A stretch of 26,941 nucleotides of DNA from the IMG/VR virus record IMGVR_UViG_3300008261_000339, positions 1-26,941 of that record; one strand, given 5' to 3'. Position 1 is the stretch's first letter, and every line of letters begins with the position of its first letter. The notes below the pieces were generated by a model that was not told where the DNA came from, did not search any database, and worked only from the letters and a program-made list of their open reading frames with translations. Made by a program: the position numbers and the translations under genes. Source of the DNA: a virus. This document shows, piece by piece, positions 1-9,115 of this stretch.

Positions 1-120
1 AATGTCACTGTAAAAGCAACTGGCGGAGACGTATTAGAGACTGGAGTGCAGTATAATAATCTTAGCAGTATTACGCTAACTATGACACAAAAATTTAGTG
101 GGACAGCGTACCTGTCTTAA
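1..120 (+). CDS. C-terminal end of a truncated virion-region protein
   Basis: The first 39 codons read open from the window edge to a TAA at 118-120, with no start codon visible because the gene begins upstream. The visible tail is short, rich in Thr, Val, Ser and Asn, and ends in a hydrophobic strand (SGTAYLS), in keeping with a beta-rich structural or fibre protein. The next gene starts 12 bases later with its own strong ribosome binding site (GAGGAG), so both probably belong to one transcript. The fragment is too short to name a family. The assignment to a structural protein is inferred only from composition and from its place at the head of a fibre gene run. Confidence 0.6.
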   Translation, partial: NVTVKATGGDVLETGVQYNNLSSITLTMTQKFSGTAYLS

Positions 121-132
121 CGAGGAGTTGAA

Positions 133-1626
133 ATGGCAAGAGTATTTGCTATAAACATTGATTTAGCTAAAAATCAGCTGATCAATGCTAGAATTCATAA
201 CGCCCCATCCAATGCAAAGCCTGCAAATCCTGGATTGGGTCAAATCTATTTTGATACAACCGACAATTTTCTATACTTTTGGAATGGAACTTCTTGGTTA
301 AGAGCATCTGGTGATTTTGGTGCTGGCGGACAAACAACTTCTCTAACTTTTGGAAATACAAAGTCTGACGGAACATCTACTGCGGTAGCTCGTGCAGACC
401 ACACCCACGAAATTCCAGATATTGTTGGAACAACTGGCGAAGTAACAGTATCAAAAGATCCAACTACTGGCGATGCAACAATTGGACTTCCAGATGAAGT
501 AACAGTAACTACAAAAGTAACTGCACCTACATTCGATGGAGATTTATCTGGTAACGCTGATACAGCAACTCAGTTAGCAACAGCGGCAACAGTAGAATTA
601 ACTGGTGATGTAACTGGTACTACTACATGGAATGGTAATGGAACATTATCTATTTCAACAACAGTTGCAGCAAACTCCGTAGCACTTGGAACAGATACAA
701 CTGGAAACTATGTTGCTGGTGTTTCTGTATCTGGTAATGGTATTTCTGCAACTGGCACAGGCGAAGGTGCATCAGTTGCCATTTCTTCAAATGCAACAGC
801 AGACAATGTTGCAAGCACAACAGTATTTCGTGATTCAAGCGGTAACTTCTCTGCTAACAGAATCACAGTAGAAAACTTAACAATAAATCAGACACCAACA
901 CAATCAACAGATGCGGCAACCAAAGGTTATGTTGATGGTCTGAAGCAAGGTCTAGATGTAAAAGATTCTGTAAAGGTTGCTACAACAGCAAACATCGCAC
1001 TTGATCAAACAACAGCTCAAGTAGATGGAGTTACTCTTGCAGACGGAGACAGAGTACTTGTAAAGAACCAAACAGATCCGATTGAAAATGGTATCTGGGT
1101 TGTAAGCACAACTACATCATGGACAAGAGCATTAGATGCGGTAAATGGAAAACTTACTGGAGGATCATTCTTCTTCGTAGAACAGGGTTCTGCCAACGGA
1201 GATAATGGATTTGTACTTGCTACAAATGGAACACCTTCAGTAGGAACAGTAGGATTAGTATTTACACAATTCTCTGGAGCTGGTCAAATTGATGCTGGCT
1301 CTGGAATGTCTAAGATTGGGAACCAGCTCAATGTAAACACTGGTCTTGGTCTAGAAATTGTCGACGACAATGTTAGAATTGATACAGCAGTTGTTGTTAG
1401 AAAAGCTGCAGCAACAATTCCAGGAGACTCAACAAGCACTAGCTTTGCAATAACACATAATCTTGGAACAGACGACACAACAGTTCAGGTATTTAGATCA
1501 ACTGGAGACAAGTCACAAGTTGAGGTTGATGTAGAACATACAGATACAAATACTGTTACTATTAAAATGGCCCAAACTCCAAATGATTTAGGCCTAGGAG
1601 CTTTCAGAGTAGTTATCCACGGATAG
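133..1626 (+). CDS. Phage tail fibre protein (497 aa)
   Basis: Probable tail fibre or baseplate-proximal fibre. Residues about 30-57 carry the short motif G-x-I-Y-F-D-T-x(6)-F-W-N-G-T-x-W, which recurs in the next gene. Residues about 255-390 hold a module common in phage fibres: ATKGYVDGLKQGLDVKDS, then DGVTLADGDRVLVKNQTDP and IENGIWVV, leading into a TRALDA segment. The C-terminal 80 residues (ITHNLGT...VQVFRSTGD...VDVEHTDTNTVTIKM) look like a compact beta domain that could form the tip. The middle (residues 100-250) is low-complexity Thr/Ala/Gly. The start is supported by GAGGAG six bases upstream. There are no transmembrane segments or cysteines, as expected for an extended fibre. The family call is from recognisable fibre motifs; attachment point and receptor are unknown. 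Confidence 0.75.
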   Translation: MARVFAINIDLAKNQLINARIHNAPSNAKPANPGLGQIYFDTTDNFLYFWNGTSWLRASGDFGAGGQTTSLTFGNTKSDGTSTAVARADHTHEIPDIVGTTGEVTVSKDPTTGDATIGLPDEVTVTTKVTAPTFDGDLSGNADTATQLATAATVELTGDVTGTTTWNGNGTLSISTTVAANSVALGTDTTGNYVAGVSVSGNGISATGTGEGASVAISSNATADNVASTTVFRDSSGNFSANRITVENLTINQTPTQSTDAATKGYVDGLKQGLDVKDSVKVATTANIALDQTTAQVDGVTLADGDRVLVKNQTDPIENGIWVVSTTTSWTRALDAVNGKLTGGSFFFVEQGSANGDNGFVLATNGTPSVGTVGLVFTQFSGAGQIDAGSGMSKIGNQLNVNTGLGLEIVDDNVRIDTAVVVRKAAATIPGDSTSTSFAITHNLGTDDTTVQVFRSTGDKSQVEVDVEHTDTNTVTIKMAQTPNDLGLGAFRVVIHG

Positions 1627-1636
1627 GAGATAATAG

Positions 1637-4600
1637 ATGGCTAAGAGACTTCTATCTACAGTATCTCTCCCCTCATTAAGTGCAGCACCGACTGGCGTTA
1701 ATGTTGGTGAACTATATTATAATACATCTACAAAAACAGTAAATGCTTACGATGGAACTACATGGAGTCCTGTAAGCGTAGAATATTTAAAAGAGATGTT
1801 TCTTGGTGGAAATCACCAAGGCGTAGATATAGCATATGACAATATAACAAATAAATTAAATCTATCTTTAGATCTAACTAAGTATGCTCTTGAACCTTCT
1901 GGTTTCGAAGCTCAAGAATTTTCTGAGCTTTCTTGGAATGAGGCTGGAAGAACACTATCTATAACTTCAGTTAAAGATTCTAATTATGTTTTTAGAGGGG
2001 AATATAATAACGGTCTAGATTATTATCCTTCAGATGTTGTAACATATAATGGAATTTATTATGTAAGAATTAACGAGCCAAACCCTGGATACCCTCCTGG
2101 AACTCCATACTGGGATTCTGGACATGACAGATTGTGGGCAGAAGAATATCTACAAAACTTTGTGTTCTTTGTTCGTGGCAAAAAATTTATTAAATACACT
2201 ACAGACTCCATATCAATACCAGATGATATAGGGGGACTAGTTCCTGGAACTTATTACATATACTATACTGCCAACGGCCTACTTGCAAGAAAAAATACAC
2301 CATTTAACTTCAAATTAGACTGCCCTGTAGCAATTATAGTAGTTGGTGAAGATAGAAAAGTATTGCATGTTGGAGAAGAGCGACATGGAATAGCAATGGA
2401 CTGGGCAACTCAGTACTACTTGCATAGAACTTTTGGAACACAGTCAACTGGTGGATTTAACATTGGAAACTATGTAATTAGCAATGCTGGAACATCTGAA
2501 GATGACTACAAATTCTCATTAACTGGCGGAACAATATATGATGAAGACAGCGATTTTGAGATAACACATTCTGCAACACCTACACTTGAAGGTGAGCAGA
2601 TATTGGAGCCAGCAGTAAATCTTCCAGTATTTTATAGATTTGGTTTTTCTGGATGGGGCAAACAAAATCCTAGCTTTATACCAATCTATGTTAATGGATC
2701 AGCTGTTCCATTAATAAATGAAAAATCTGGAACTGATTGGACTTCCGTCCCAGTTGAAAATAATCAGTATTATTCTGTTTATATTGTTGCTACAAATAAC
2801 TTACTCCACCCAATTATTTCTGTAATGGGTCAAAGAACAGATAACTCTTTAACAGCTGCAAAAGCTAACAACTCTTACGATTCACTTGATTTGACCAGCC
2901 TTCCTGCTTCAGAATTTTATCCTCTTTATAGATTAATCTTTCAACATAAAAACACATATACAAACTTAGCAACATCTACCCTGCAAGATGTCTTAGATAT
3001 AAGATCAATATCTGGATCGTCTGGTTCTGGAGGAGGCTCTACTTCAATTCCAGAACACGGTGAGTTAATAGGTCTACTAGATGATGATCATACTCAGTAT
3101 ATTCACATATCTAATCCTAGAACTATTGTTGCCAATCATATATTTAACCCAACAACACCTGGAGCACCGTTCACACTTGGAGCAAACGCACAAGGATATT
3201 TAGTTACAGGATTAAATGCTGAAAAACTTGGTGGAAAAACATTATCAGAAGTAAATCAGCAAGCTTTTAACTATGCATCAAATGCAGCTACAGATGCTTT
3301 GGCAGCAGCAAAGGGCTACACAGATCAAGAGATAGCAGACTTGGTTGGAACAGCACCAGCAGTTCTTGACACTCTTGGAGAGTTGGCAGACGCACTTGCA
3401 GACGATGCAAACTTTGCATCAACAGTAACTACAGCACTTTCTGGAAAAGCAGCAGCAGTTCACTCACATACAGCTTCTTCTATAACAGACTTTACGGAAG
3501 CTGCTCAAGATGCCGTAGCTACCTTGTTCACACATTCAAATCATAGTAACGTAACAGCAACATATGATGACGAAAATAATAAAATTTTGTTTACTGTTTC
3601 TGCACAACTTACTCAAGAGCAAATACAAGATTATGTGTCACCACTATTGGCTCACAATAGCCATACTAATTTAAATGCTTTATATGATGACGAAACTAAT
3701 AAAATAGTATTAGAAGCTATTACACAGCCTTCAAAAGCAGTAATGTCTGCCACCGCTCCAACTAACCCAGCAGACGGAGCCTTTTGGTTTGACACTGATG
3801 AGTATAGGTCTGGCACAACAAGAGCATTAAAGGTATGGAATGCCCTAGGATCTGCTTGGGAATATGTAAGCTCAGACCTGTCTTTGTCTACTACAAATGT
3901 ATGGACAGCTAAAAACACTTTTAATCAAGGTGTAATTATAGGATTAAGTTCTGCACCTAGCTCTCCAACACTAGGTCAGATTTACTACGATACTACAGTA
4001 CAAAATTTAAGAGTATGGAATGGATCTCAATGGTCTGGCATAACTGGTGGCGGTGGTGGATCAGCATTCCAGTTGATATCTACAGACACAACACAAGTAC
4101 CAGCAATAATGTTTTTTGGAGCTTCTGCTCCAGCAAGTGGAACACAAAATATTGGAGATCTATGGATAGACATAGATGACGATGCTGGAGATACAGAGTT
4201 TATACATGTTGGTCCAGATGCTCCAGATACTTATGGCTCTGGAACACTATGGGTTGATACAGATGAGCCAGAGCTTCCATTAATTTATTCTGATGAAGAG
4301 CCACCATCACAAACACCAATTGAAGGTGATTTTTGGGTAGATATAGATGACCTTGCAGGACAACTTGTAACCGTAAGAGAAACAGCACCACTCCCAGCAG
4401 AGTCAGAGCTTTGGATCGATACTTCTACAGAAGAAGGTCTAGAGACATTTACGGTTGCAAACGTTTATGAAGGAAATAGATCTGTTTACAACACAATTCT
4501 AGAACTTCCAAATGCATCTACCCACGGCGGAATGATAGCTTATGTTGAAGATAATAGATCTTTGTATATATCAAGAGTTATAATCCCAGAGTATACTTTG

Positions 4601-4993
4601 GCTGCAACCTACAATGTAACAAATAATGGAATGGGAAGTTATTCTATTAATGGTGTTGCAAATGCACCACTAATATTTGAGCGTGGTAAAAAATATGTAT
4701 TTAATATAAATGCTCCAGGACACCCATTTTGGATTAAAACTCAGCAAAAGACTGGCATAGGATTTGATTGGTACTATGGAGTTCAAAATAATGGGATAGA
4801 CAATGGAACAATTATATTTAATGTTCCATATAACGCCCCAGACAACCTATTTTATATCTGTCAGTATCATTCTATGATGACAGGTTCAATAACAGTTTCA
4901 GGAACAGTTAATATTACTTCTTCTTGGGAAAAGCTATATCCTAATAATAGAAAAGACCAGCTAGAGGTCTTCGGTTATATGGGATTATTATAA
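1637..4993 (+). CDS. Long tail fibre with C-terminal cupredoxin-like domain (1118 aa)
   Basis: Large modular fibre protein. The N-terminus (GELYYNTSTKTVNAYDGTTW, residues about 24-43) is a fibre motif shared with the preceding gene. Residues about 555-625 match a widespread fibre segment (YTDQEIADLVGTAP, LDTLGELADALADD, HSHTASSITDFTEAAQDAV). Two copies of an H-x(2)-N-x(5)-YDDE-x-NKI unit follow. Five tandem 'GDLWIDIDDD'-type units lie at about residues 695-940. Residues about 988-1092 form a plastocyanin-like domain with GHPFWI (His1029) and C-Q-Y-H-S-M-M (Cys1075, His1078, Met1080/1081), the residue set of a type 1 copper site. Similar domains are known in marine phage structural proteins; whether copper binds is not shown. 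The start follows GGAG in the 10-base gap after the previous stop. Confidence 0.75.
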   Translation: MAKRLLSTVSLPSLSAAPTGVNVGELYYNTSTKTVNAYDGTTWSPVSVEYLKEMFLGGNHQGVDIAYDNITNKLNLSLDLTKYALEPSGFEAQEFSELSWNEAGRTLSITSVKDSNYVFRGEYNNGLDYYPSDVVTYNGIYYVRINEPNPGYPPGTPYWDSGHDRLWAEEYLQNFVFFVRGKKFIKYTTDSISIPDDIGGLVPGTYYIYYTANGLLARKNTPFNFKLDCPVAIIVVGEDRKVLHVGEERHGIAMDWATQYYLHRTFGTQSTGGFNIGNYVISNAGTSEDDYKFSLTGGTIYDEDSDFEITHSATPTLEGEQILEPAVNLPVFYRFGFSGWGKQNPSFIPIYVNGSAVPLINEKSGTDWTSVPVENNQYYSVYIVATNNLLHPIISVMGQRTDNSLTAAKANNSYDSLDLTSLPASEFYPLYRLIFQHKNTYTNLATSTLQDVLDIRSISGSSGSGGGSTSIPEHGELIGLLDDDHTQYIHISNPRTIVANHIFNPTTPGAPFTLGANAQGYLVTGLNAEKLGGKTLSEVNQQAFNYASNAATDALAAAKGYTDQEIADLVGTAPAVLDTLGELADALADDANFASTVTTALSGKAAAVHSHTASSITDFTEAAQDAVATLFTHSNHSNVTATYDDENNKILFTVSAQLTQEQIQDYVSPLLAHNSHTNLNALYDDETNKIVLEAITQPSKAVMSATAPTNPADGAFWFDTDEYRSGTTRALKVWNALGSAWEYVSSDLSLSTTNVWTAKNTFNQGVIIGLSSAPSSPTLGQIYYDTTVQNLRVWNGSQWSGITGGGGGSAFQLISTDTTQVPAIMFFGASAPASGTQNIGDLWIDIDDDAGDTEFIHVGPDAPDTYGSGTLWVDTDEPELPLIYSDEEPPSQTPIEGDFWVDIDDLAGQLVTVRETAPLPAESELWIDTSTEEGLETFTVANVYEGNRSVYNTILELPNASTHGGMIAYVEDNRSLYISRVIIPEYTLAATYNVTNNGMGSYSINGVANAPLIFERGKKYVFNINAPGHPFWIKTQQKTGIGFDWYYGVQNNGIDNGTIIFNVPYNAPDNLFYICQYHSMMTGSITVSGTVNITSSWEKLYPNNRKDQLEVFGYMGLL

Positions 4994-4999
4994 AGAATT

Positions 5000-5008
5000 T
5001 GGTATAAT
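5000..5008 (+). promoter_or_regulatory. Extended -10 promoter upstream of the collagen-like gene
   Basis: TGGTATAAT (TG-n-TATAAT) lies in the 35-base gap before the gene at 5029. No good -35 box sits 17 bases upstream, which is acceptable for an extended -10 element. The start of transcription would fall near 5015, leaving a leader of about 14 bases that carries AAGGAG. Confidence 0.5.
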
Positions 5009-5028
5009 TCTATAAGGAGTGTGAGCTA

Positions 5029-5592
5029 ATGTCATTAAAACGCTATGATGGAACGCAATGGGTTACCGTTGCTGGTTCACGTCCAGGCCCTACAGGTCCA
5101 GCAGGCCCAGCAGGTCCAACAGGACCACAGGGAGCGGCAGGCCCAGCGGGAGCGGCAGGTCCAGCGGGACCACAAGGTCCACAAGGCGTTGCAGGCCCAG
5201 CAGGTGCTCAGGGAAATCAGGGTCCAATAGGACCTACTGGTGAAAGAGGGTCTAAGTATTTTACTGGATCAGTAAATCCAGTTTCTACAGCTGGATACTT
5301 TACTGGAGACCAGTTCTTAAATACAACAACTGGTGATTTATTTACATTTAGCGCATTGCCAACACCAGCGTGGGCATTCGCAGACAATATTATGGGTCCA
5401 GCAGGCCCAACAGGTCCAGCAGGACCTACAGGCCCAACTGGTGAAATAGTTGTGGCGGACATTGAAAGAAGAGTATCCGCATATGAATTGGATATTCTGC
5501 TAAACTTAGGTATATACTTTCCAAAGTATAATACCCTTGCAAATCTTTCAACTGTTACTGGAACAATTTCAGCAACAAGCTTTATTCTATAA
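5029..5592 (+). CDS. Collagen-like fibre protein (187 aa)
   Basis: Short fibre-type protein with two collagen-like stretches. About 18 uninterrupted G-X-Y triplets run from residue 20 to about 73 (GPT, GPA, GPQ, GAA and GER are typical). Five more lie near residues 123-138. A globular segment of about 50 residues separates them, and a C-terminal domain of about 50 residues follows. Collagen triplets in phage proteins usually form trimeric rods in tail fibres. The N-terminus (KRYDGTQWVTVAG) resembles the DGT-x-W fibre motif of the preceding genes. Proline is frequent in both X and Y positions. This matters because two prolyl-hydroxylase-like oxygenases are encoded at 18953-20851. The start follows AAGGAG. 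Function as a rod between globular domains is inferred from the repeat. Confidence 0.8.
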   Translation: MSLKRYDGTQWVTVAGSRPGPTGPAGPAGPTGPQGAAGPAGAAGPAGPQGPQGVAGPAGAQGNQGPIGPTGERGSKYFTGSVNPVSTAGYFTGDQFLNTTTGDLFTFSALPTPAWAFADNIMGPAGPTGPAGPTGPTGEIVVADIERRVSAYELDILLNLGIYFPKYNTLANLSTVTGTISATSFIL

Positions 5593-5606
5593 GATGGAGA
5601 AAATGA

Positions 5607-8600
5607 ATGGCTAGAAGAACGTTAGTAAACAGAGATTACACATTTAATCCAGTAACAGGAACAATTGTAATTCCAGAACCAATTCAGCGAGAGAGACTCT
5701 TGCTGATAACAAACGTAACACGTAATAAGGTTATCTATAACTTCTCAGATCAAAACTTAGGTGCACTCAGCTACTCCATCAGCGACCACCCAACATCACC
5801 AGATACAACACTTACTTTAGAATATAATACTGCTGATATGGCATCTACAGATGACCTATCGATTATCTATGATGACGTCGTAGAAAGATTCTTGCCAGCA
5901 GAAACAATGATTGACGCAGTTGGAAAGATGCGTGTATCTACACCACAGTCTCTCATCGATACAGACTTTGAATACTCAGTTCAGAACTCTAAGTGGGAAA
6001 CACTCACACTACAAAATAACTATCCATCATTCTTCTCAAGAGGTACTGGTGGAAACTCATTTGATCTTCTTTCAGTTGTTTCAAACGGAGCATCTCCAAG
6101 ATCAATTATCACTGTAACAACCAACTCTTTAGCTCCACACGGACTTAATAGTGGTGATATTGTTTCAGTTCAAGAAACTTTAAACGCACTTGCTGACGGA
6201 ACAGCAGTTATTCAGGTTACAAATGCAAACGTCTTTACATATACAGCTAAGGGAATCATTCCAGCTGGAGAGTTGCTAGATGGAACATTAACAACTGCAT
6301 ACGGTGGTGGAATTTTTGATAATGCACATATTCCAGGTGGAATTCCAGGACAGTTTAATTCATTTGCCGCTGTTTCTGATGAGGCATCAGCACAATCAGG
6401 CGGATCAACAATTACAATTCAAACACAAAGACCACATGGACTTTATGCTGGCGTCACAGTACTTTTTGCAGGATCTTCAGCATCAACAATCGATGGAAAC
6501 TACTTAATAACAAAAGTTCCAACAGCTACTTCACTTCAATTCAAGTCTCCTAATCAAGTTTTAAATCCGATCAATACTGACCAGTTAGGATTCTATGTAA
6601 GACCAGAAGGTTATGTAGACCACAGACCATTTGACGGTGGCGTTATTCTTTCAACAGCAAACAATGTTTGTGGAACACAAACAATCCGTCAAACACGTCG
6701 TTATTTCCGCTATCAGTCAGGTAAATCAATTCAGTTCTCAACAGGAACTAAATTTACACCGACATTTGATATTACAGATATTTATGCTACATCAACAGCA
6801 GCAGGATCAAACTATATTAATATTACAACACTTCAAGATCACAACTTACAGCCAGGCGCCGAGGTTCTTCTTGAAGGAATTGAAACAGTTGGATATAACC
6901 CATATAATGGAGTGCATATTGTTTACGAAGTCATAAACAATACACAGCTTAGACTTCAGACAACATTTTCACAAACAATCTCTGGACTAGATCAGTATCC
7001 AGGAGGCGTTAATGCATTTATGACAGCATATAAGTGGAAGGGTTCTGCAACTCGTGCTGGTCTGTATGATGAGCAAAATGGTTTCTACTTTGAGTATGAC
7101 GGAACAAAGCTTTATGCGGTAAAGAGATTCTCAAACAAAGAACTTTTTGGAAAACTAACTTGTACACAGTATTCTAACTTGATTACAGGAACTGGAACAA
7201 GATTCCGTAAGCAGCTTATAGTTGGACAATATATTGTAATTCGTGGACAATCATATCGTGTTATTGGAATTGATTCTGACACACAAATGTTTGTTTCCCC
7301 TGCATATCGTGGATCATCAAATACATCTGCAAGATACATGGTTACTCAAGTAGAAAAAATTCCTCTAGATCAGTGGAACATAGATAGATTTGACGGAACA
7401 GGTCCTTCAGGATTTAAGATTGACCTTTCAAAGATGCAGATGACGTATATCGATTACTCTTGGTACGGTGCTGGATACATTAGATTTGGTCTTAGAACTA
7501 CAGAGGGAGATATTGCTTGGGGTCATAAGATTTCAAATAACAATATTAACACAGCAGCATATATGCGTTCTGGTAACCTTCCAGCTCGCTATGAAACAAT
7601 TAACGAACCTCTAGAATCAACCAGACTTGTTTCTGGTGGAGACGGAGTTTCAGGATCAACCTTATTCCCACAGCAAACATTACTTTATGTTCAGAATGTA
7701 GATAGATGGCCAGCACAAGGTCACTTAAGAATATCTGATAATACAAACTTTGAAGTTTGCGAATACACTAATATTGGTGCTTACAATTCTGTTGTTCGTG
7801 GATATCCAATTACAGTAATTAGAAGAGCTCCTCAAACATTAATTTATGGAGGATCTCCGTACGTACTTACAGGCACATCTAACCTTGTAAACTTTGTACC
7901 AGACCTTTCAATTCCTGGTGGTTCTGGAAATGCTCAGGTTTCTGTTCAAACAATTTCTCAAAACTGTGCGCCAGTTATGTCGCACTGGGGATCATCTGTA
8001 ATCATGGATGGTGGATTTAATGATGACTCATTCTATCTCTTCACTGCTGGTATGCAGAGATATTTACAGGTTGGTGGATCTGGTACAGTTGCAGCTACTG
8101 TAACAAACCGTACAAGAGCAGCAAATGTTGTTACTCTTACAACATCGACAAACCATGGACTACAAACTGGATCAGCAGCAACAATATCTGGAATTCTACA
8201 GCTATCAACAATTACTGGTAGACAGATTATTTCTGGAGTTGCTACGATTTACATGGCGTCAGACCACGATGCTGTTATTGGAAATCAGGTAACAGTAACT
8301 GGACTTGATGCAAGATTTAATGGAACATATGCAGTAGCGTCTGTTCCAAATAATAATACTCTTACTTATAGCAGAGTTGGGCAGCCAAACGTATCATTTG
8401 CTTCGGCTTCTGGAACTGCTACAGTTTCTACTTCATACAATGGAGTATTTACTCTTACTGCAGCTTCAGGAAATACACTAACATATGCAAACGTTGGACC
8501 AGATGAACCACAAACATCTGTTATTCCAAACGGTACTATTCAACAGTCACTTGGCTCTACACCAATTCCACGTCCACTAATTTCACTAAGAATTGCACCT

Positions 8601-9104
8601 TCCGTAGATAATGGTATTGCAAGAAACTTCGGTATTCGTGAATTAGCAAATAGAATGCAGCTCAAGCTTGACTCCATTGGAGTGTTGGCTTCAGGTCAGT
8701 TCCTAATTGAAGGAATTCTTAATCCAGCATCTATGAACGGTCCAACACTTCCTACAGCATGGGAAACAGTTCGTGTTGGAGCAGGTTCACTAGCACAGGT
8801 TATCTTCCATGATAATACTGGTACACAGGGCTCAACGGTTACATCTCCTACAAATACAATTGGTGGTGGTGACCGTGTGTTCGCATTCTATACTGAAGCT
8901 CCTACAGGAGGAACATTCTCTGTAACTAACTTCTCTGCTACAAAGATTAGAGATTTGGGTAACTCAATTTTGAATGGAAATGGATCCCAGACAAACCCAT
9001 CGTTCCCTAATGGTCCAGATGTTCTTACAATTGTAGCAACTAATATTGGTACAGCAGCAGCAAATATCTCAGCTCGTGTCACTTGGACAGAAGCTCAGGC
9101 TTAA
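5607..9104 (+). CDS. Large virion structural protein (1165 aa)
   Basis: Long beta-rich structural protein. Residues about 95-135 (ETMIDAVGKMRVSTPQSLIDTDFEYSVQNSKWE) resemble large virion proteins I know from T4-like cyanophages and other environmental phages; this is memory of the family, not a search. At least five short units of the form H-G-L-x(2)-G-x(2)-V are scattered through it (PHGLNSGDIVSVQ, PHGLYAGVTVLFAG, DHNLQPGAEVLLEG, NHGLQTGSAATISG, and a variant DHDAVIGNQVTVTG), each followed by NGT/NG-type hairpins. This is the small beta unit some databases label as FCCH-like. There are no signal peptide and no catalytic motifs. The start ATG at 5607 follows GGAGA six bases upstream; an ATG at 5603 in another frame stops after three codons. 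Probably a baseplate, tail-wall or long-fibre component. Confidence 0.7.
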   Translation: MARRTLVNRDYTFNPVTGTIVIPEPIQRERLLLITNVTRNKVIYNFSDQNLGALSYSISDHPTSPDTTLTLEYNTADMASTDDLSIIYDDVVERFLPAETMIDAVGKMRVSTPQSLIDTDFEYSVQNSKWETLTLQNNYPSFFSRGTGGNSFDLLSVVSNGASPRSIITVTTNSLAPHGLNSGDIVSVQETLNALADGTAVIQVTNANVFTYTAKGIIPAGELLDGTLTTAYGGGIFDNAHIPGGIPGQFNSFAAVSDEASAQSGGSTITIQTQRPHGLYAGVTVLFAGSSASTIDGNYLITKVPTATSLQFKSPNQVLNPINTDQLGFYVRPEGYVDHRPFDGGVILSTANNVCGTQTIRQTRRYFRYQSGKSIQFSTGTKFTPTFDITDIYATSTAAGSNYINITTLQDHNLQPGAEVLLEGIETVGYNPYNGVHIVYEVINNTQLRLQTTFSQTISGLDQYPGGVNAFMTAYKWKGSATRAGLYDEQNGFYFEYDGTKLYAVKRFSNKELFGKLTCTQYSNLITGTGTRFRKQLIVGQYIVIRGQSYRVIGIDSDTQMFVSPAYRGSSNTSARYMVTQVEKIPLDQWNIDRFDGTGPSGFKIDLSKMQMTYIDYSWYGAGYIRFGLRTTEGDIAWGHKISNNNINTAAYMRSGNLPARYETINEPLESTRLVSGGDGVSGSTLFPQQTLLYVQNVDRWPAQGHLRISDNTNFEVCEYTNIGAYNSVVRGYPITVIRRAPQTLIYGGSPYVLTGTSNLVNFVPDLSIPGGSGNAQVSVQTISQNCAPVMSHWGSSVIMDGGFNDDSFYLFTAGMQRYLQVGGSGTVAATVTNRTRAANVVTLTTSTNHGLQTGSAATISGILQLSTITGRQIISGVATIYMASDHDAVIGNQVTVTGLDARFNGTYAVASVPNNNTLTYSRVGQPNVSFASASGTATVSTSYNGVFTLTAASGNTLTYANVGPDEPQTSVIPNGTIQQSLGSTPIPRPLISLRIAPSVDNGIARNFGIRELANRMQLKLDSIGVLASGQFLIEGILNPASMNGPTLPTAWETVRVGAGSLAQVIFHDNTGTQGSTVTSPTNTIGGGDRVFAFYTEAPTGGTFSVTNFSATKIRDLGNSILNGNGSQTNPSFPNGPDVLTIVATNIGTAAANISARVTWTEAQA

Positions 9105-9115
9105 AAGGAGAATAA

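Noticed and set aside
52-57. TATAAT in the first truncated gene
   Set aside because: It is inside coding sequence, 75 bases from the next start and outside the spacing seen for the other elements.
1357-1371. Perfect palindrome ATTGTCG-A-CGACAAT
   Set aside because: It lies inside the fibre coding sequence and has a one-base loop that cannot form a normal hairpin. With no gene boundary nearby, chance is the simplest explanation.
5045-5243. Alternative-frame open frames in the collagen-like gene
   Set aside because: They are Gln/Arg/Ser-rich shadows of G-X-Y codons without start signals.
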